Origin: Candidatus Electronema sp.
Lineage (GTDB): Bacteria > Desulfobacterota > Desulfobulbia > Desulfobulbales > Desulfobulbaceae
Length of the DNA: 64,000 nt
Direction of reading: 5' to 3'
Assembly: GCA_026645415.1 (NCBI GenBank)
Contig: JAPEVH010000075.1
Coordinates: 18,832-82,831, forward strand
Part shown: one piece after another, positions 61,422-64,000 of the stretch
Layout of the letters: each line of letters begins with the position of its first letter
Numbering within the stretch: the stretch's first letter is position 1
The notes under the pieces: generated by a model
What the model was told of the DNA's origin: nothing
Database searches by the model: none
Seen by the model: the letters and a program-made list of their open reading frames with translations, nothing else
Position numbers and translations under genes: made by a program

Positions 61422-62616
61422 ATTTGTGCTGCTCCCCCTGCCAAACAAGCTGCTCTAGCACTTCCGTCGCATTCGTAGGCATTCTGTCTAACTTAACGGC
61501 AATAACCGCCGCCTTTTTCCCCACTTCCAAACTACCAAGCTGTTTATCTACGCCAAGAGCTATGGCCCCGCCCAAGGTCGCCATGCGTAAAATATCTGCC
61601 GGATGAAGAGCAGGATGATCCTCTGAGAGCAAGCGCATCTCTCGCCAGAGTGAAACTTCAGGGTTGCTGGTCAGGCTGTCCGTACCCAAAGCAGGCAGGA
61701 TACCATGCCGTAAGAAGCTGCTAACCGGAGCCTTGCCCACACCGAGATACCGATTACTGCCCGGACAGAGGCAGACCTTGGCTCCCGTTTCTCCTAACAA
61801 GGCAATTTCTTCTTCACTTACATGCACACAATGGACACAGACAGTGTTGCTGTCCAAGAGGCCGTGTTGATGCAGGTATTTGACTGAACCTCCCCCCTGC
61901 CCCATCATCTGCAAGGAGCCATCCCAGAAGCCGCGTTCTTCCAAAAAGTTGCGCATCTCGCCGTTGCCAGTACAAAGCAACTCTATTTCTGCCGCAGATT
62001 CAGCAGTGTGAATGGGAAAGACATGGCCGAGCCGGTTCGCCCGTGCTTTCAGAGCGCGCAACAGGGCAGGATGAGTGGAATACGGTGCATGGCCGGTGCA
62101 GGCTTGCTCTTTGCTTTCGTTATGGAGTTGGACGAGATGAGCTGCTACAGCCTGAGCGCGTAAACCAAGATATTCCTTGCAACAAAGCAAGCTGCCATTA
62201 AAGCCAGCCGCTAATTCACTCGTCAGACCAGTATTAGAGATGTCAGCAATCGCCGCAACACCTTGGGCCTGCTGCTCGGCCAATACCTGCAGGGCTGCTG
62301 ACTTGATTGCTGCGTCATCTGTCGCGACCTTGGTGCGTTCCGCCAGTAGCCGGGCAATCCAGCCGGTGAAGGTCGGTGGTGCAGGCTGCTGGGCAAGATA
62401 CGCAAGATGAGACAGCTCAAGGTGAGTGTGAGCATTAATCAGGCCGGGCAGCAGTGCTGTATCAGGATGATCAACAAGCTCTGCCCTTGGCCAGCTTCGG
62501 CGGAGATCAGCAAAGCGACCTACTGCGAGTATTCTGCCTGCTTGGACAACAAGACCGCCGTTCGCAATTGGCGGCTGGCTGATCGGCAGCAGCCACGGAG
62601 CGCGATGAATGATCAC
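61420..62616 (-). CDS. Amidohydrolase-family deaminase
   Basis: A 398-residue metal-dependent hydrolase of the cytosine deaminase/TRZ-ATZ group. Metal ligands: INAHTHLELSH (HxH), GHAPYSTHP, FPIHTAESAAEIE (His with Glu) and LGTDSLTSNPEVSLW (Asp). The GTG start at 62616 has CAGGAG upstream. Members of this subgroup include aminofutalosine deaminase of the alternative menaquinone pathway, a reasonable guess for this kind of organism but not proven; no mqn gene is adjacent. Confidence 0.82.
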   Translation of the reverse strand: MIIHRAPWLLPISQPPIANGGLVVQAGRILAVGRFADLRRSWPRAELVDHPDTALLPGLINAHTHLELSHLAYLAQQPAPPTFTGWIARLLAERTKVATDDAAIKSAALQVLAEQQAQGVAAIADISNTGLTSELAAGFNGSLLCCKEYLGLRAQAVAAHLVQLHNESKEQACTGHAPYSTHPALLRALKARANRLGHVFPIHTAESAAEIELLCTGNGEMRNFLEERGFWDGSLQMMGQGGGSVKYLHQHGLLDSNTVCVHCVHVSEEEIALLGETGAKVCLCPGSNRYLGVGKAPVSSFLRHGILPALGTDSLTSNPEVSLWREMRLLSEDHPALHPADILRMATLGGAIALGVDKQLGSLEVGKKAAVIAVKLDRMPTNATEVLEQLVWQGEQHK

Positions 62617-62670
62617 AGCGGCTCCTGCATGGTCATGGCTTGATCACCAGCACATTGATCAGCCTGCTGC

Positions 62671-63135
62671 CTACCAATACTGATCACGCAGATGATTGAA
62701 GTTGAGGGCCGTGCCGCCTTGTGCCAGCGCAGCGCAGTAGAGGCCGAGGTCAGTTGTCAGCAAGGTGACTTTGTCCGTGCAGACCTCCAGAAGTGCTGCA
62801 TCCGTAAGCCCCAGCCGGATGAACTCACTGCGCTGGGCCGCCAAGCGGCTGGGCACATAGCGTTCCTGCGAGTTTGCACTCACCGTGCGCAGCACATCCA
62901 GCACCTTGCTCTTGGCAGGCTCGCCGATGTATGCCGCCAAGTTGGAAGTCTCGGTCAAGGTGTTCGGCGTGACCAGCACCTCCGAAGCACCTGAGACGAT
63001 TCTGACCAGCATGTCGTAGTCCTCAATCGTGAACGCAGTCAGCTTCTTGTGTTTGGCAATATACTCCTTGGCTGCCGTGCCGACAATGAACAGCACCAGC
63101 AGATTGGTGTCTATGAGGAGCGGAATGCCTTTCAA
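62671..63135 (-). CDS. PIN-domain protein
   Basis: A 154-residue PIN-like RNase: LLIDTNLLVLF (first Asp), TPNTLTETSN (Glu), GLTDAALLEV (Asp) and LLTTDLGLY (last Asp) give the full acidic set. The TTG start at 63135 overlaps the TGA of the upstream small gene, and GAGG lies before it. It is likely the toxic or regulatory RNase of a three-gene unit with the 92-residue protein and the KTSC protein. Confidence 0.75.
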   Translation of the reverse strand: MKGIPLLIDTNLLVLFIVGTAAKEYIAKHKKLTAFTIEDYDMLVRIVSGASEVLVTPNTLTETSNLAAYIGEPAKSKVLDVLRTVSANSQERYVPSRLAAQRSEFIRLGLTDAALLEVCTDKVTLLTTDLGLYCAALAQGGTALNFNHLRDQYW

Positions 63136-63410
63136 GAAGTCGCCTCGCGGTTCTTGACTCCTTTCACTTGTTCAGCTTTATCATCAATGTACACAATCTT
63201 ATACGAGCGGTGTGGCAGATTCGATTGCGCCAGCGAGGCAAGCGTGTTGCGGGGTTCGTCCCACGGACGTGAGAAGCCAAGCGTGACAAGCCAGCAGCCG
63301 TGTTCACTGTCACGCTGCACCTCTTCCAGACCAAGATTGCTGATGTTCTCCTCAGCGAAGAGATCAAGGACATGCTCCTTCGCCAGTTTAACTGCTGCTT
63401 TCACATCCAT
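63132..63410 (-). CDS. Small alpha/beta protein coupled to the PIN gene
   Basis: A 92-residue protein. I start it at the ATG at 63410 because AAGGAG lies 6 bases upstream; the frame extends to 63509 with a weaker site. It begins MDVKAAVKLAKEHVLDLFAE and contains GCWLVTLGFSRPW and YKIVYIDDKAEQVKGVKNRE, a helix plus strands layout. I do not recognise a named family. Overlap with the PIN gene suggests it is its partner or antitoxin (inference). Confidence 0.65.
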   Translation of the reverse strand: MDVKAAVKLAKEHVLDLFAEENISNLGLEEVQRDSEHGCWLVTLGFSRPWDEPRNTLASLAQSNLPHRSYKIVYIDDKAEQVKGVKNREATS

Positions 63411-63505
63411 AGAGTTCTCCTTGCCGCATAATTGCGCCGCCTTCAGGTTGAAATGTGCAATGTCGATGACAGCAGGCGCGCAAATGGCAATATCTCCAAG
63501 AGACA

Positions 63506-63742
63506 TCACCGTTTACGTTTAGATGAATAGCCATGCCTGACTTCTGGGTTAGTATTGATGTATGTGTTCAATCCATCTCCAGAATCAGCCAGTTTCCTCA
63601 TTTCGCTCAAGTGTGCCGAGCCAATTCCTGATGACCGATATTCATATATGCCTCCATGCTTGAATTGGACTTGAATCCAATCTTCTCCGTATTCATAGGC
63701 GGAAATTCCTGAATTTCCATTTACGTCTCTGTATGTCTTCAT
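63506..63742 (-). CDS. KTSC-domain protein
   Basis: A 78-residue protein matching the KTSC domain: SGISAYEYGEDWIQVQFKHG, then GIYEYRSSGIG and a basic tail HGYSSKRKR. KTSC proteins are small, common in phages and mobile regions and thought to act in nucleic acid processes. It lies 95 bases upstream of the 92-residue gene on the same strand. Confidence 0.75.
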   Translation of the reverse strand: MKTYRDVNGNSGISAYEYGEDWIQVQFKHGGIYEYRSSGIGSAHLSEMRKLADSGDGLNTYINTNPEVRHGYSSKRKR

Positions 63743-63920
63743 AGTATTAACAAGAGGTTAATCTTTTTCTGCCATCCAGTGCAGATAGCAATGCAACTCA
63801 GGGAGTTGCAAAGCGGTCCTCAACATCTCCATCTGTGGGTTCTACAAGGTTAATTCATCAGCCAAGATACGAACCTGCGTTGCCTCTGTCAACAGGGAAT
63901 GTTGCCGGGAGGAAGGCGGT

Positions 63921-64000
63921 TCACTGCGCAGCAGATGCCGCTGCCTTGCAGAGCGGAGCATTGTCCTCTTGCTGCCTGTAGAAAAGCATGTCCCGCAGCC
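63921..64000 (-). CDS. Possible C-terminal end of a gene entering from the right
   Basis: On the minus strand an open frame enters at the window edge and runs about 25 codons (LRDMLFYRQQEDNAPLC) to a TGA at 63921-63923. Too short to judge. Between 63743 and 63920 I see no other gene or structure. Confidence 0.2.
   Translation of the reverse strand, partial: LRDMLFYRQQEDNAPLCKAAASAAQ

Overview
The window looks like one chromosomal contig of a Gram-negative, anaerobic or microaerobic Desulfobacterota-type bacterium, most plausibly a Desulfobulbales relative. This is inference from gene content: a GGGtGRT protein beside a NifU-like scaffold, bacteriohemerythrin, a CFI-box surface protein, very large hybrid kinases and several cobalamin genes. 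No 16S rRNA or other decisive marker is present. Base composition is moderate and nearly all of the DNA is coding. There is one tRNA (Arg, CCG). I see no rRNA, CRISPR array, insertion sequence or prophage.

Layout. (1) 1-1.3 kb is an eroded defence-like edge: the 3' end of an unknown gene, a massively deleted MmeI-type restriction-modification remnant, and a VapD-type RNase. (2) 1.3-5.8 kb holds glgX, a PAP2 phosphatase, tRNA-Arg, ddl and a short truncated-looking membrane ORF. (3) 5.8-11 kb is an accessory block: DUF2278/lamin-tail protein, a zinc phospholipase/P1-nuclease-like protein, an array of hairpin repeats, an HU-like DUF4469 protein and an M48 peptidase. (4) 11-13.6 kb is the operon fmt-larC-pgpA. 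(5) 13.7-27.3 kb is a minus-strand signalling block: bacteriohemerythrin, two giant hybrid kinases, three response regulators (one a diguanylate cyclase), with mobB and an iron alcohol dehydrogenase between the kinases. (6) 27.5-32.6 kb holds cobT-cobS, a NifU-like scaffold with a GGGtGRT protein, and divergent eda plus a PepSY membrane protein. (7) 32.7-40.6 kb is envelope and periplasm: a Delta-60/CFI-box protein of about 1130 residues, a molybdopterin-binding protein, a Trm112-like protein, a coiled-coil porin, an M20 peptidase and a membrane hydrolase. (8) 40.7-44.5 kb is a ten-copy 23-bp repeat followed by a solitary recB. (9) 44.6-50.9 kb holds a periplasmic DsbA-like pair, phoH, a fused ybeY-pdxJ, a SEC-C protein, a broken VanZ gene and a membrane diguanylate cyclase. 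(10) 50.9-58.9 kb holds hemW, alr and an operon ykgJ-HD-HAD-(cobD-cobQ fusion). (11) 59.2-64 kb holds three small lipoproteins with individual promoters, a secreted beta-carbonic anhydrase, an amidohydrolase and a KTSC/unknown/PIN operon.

How it fits together. Cobalamin lower-ligand assembly is represented twice (cobT-cobS, and cobD fused to cobQ). Peptidoglycan D-alanine supply appears as alr and ddl. c-di-GMP synthesis appears twice, both cyclases keeping the RxxD inhibitory site. The most unusual items are the in-frame ybeY-pdxJ fusion that still carries a Shine-Dalgarno and ATG at the join, the cobD-cobQ fusion, two distant loci sharing a short hairpin repeat core, the 95-residue MmeI remnant, the three-copy module shared by the DsbA-like protein and its neighbour, and a promoter with nested alternative inverted repeats before the second diguanylate cyclase. 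All family calls are from reading the sequence; no database search was run.
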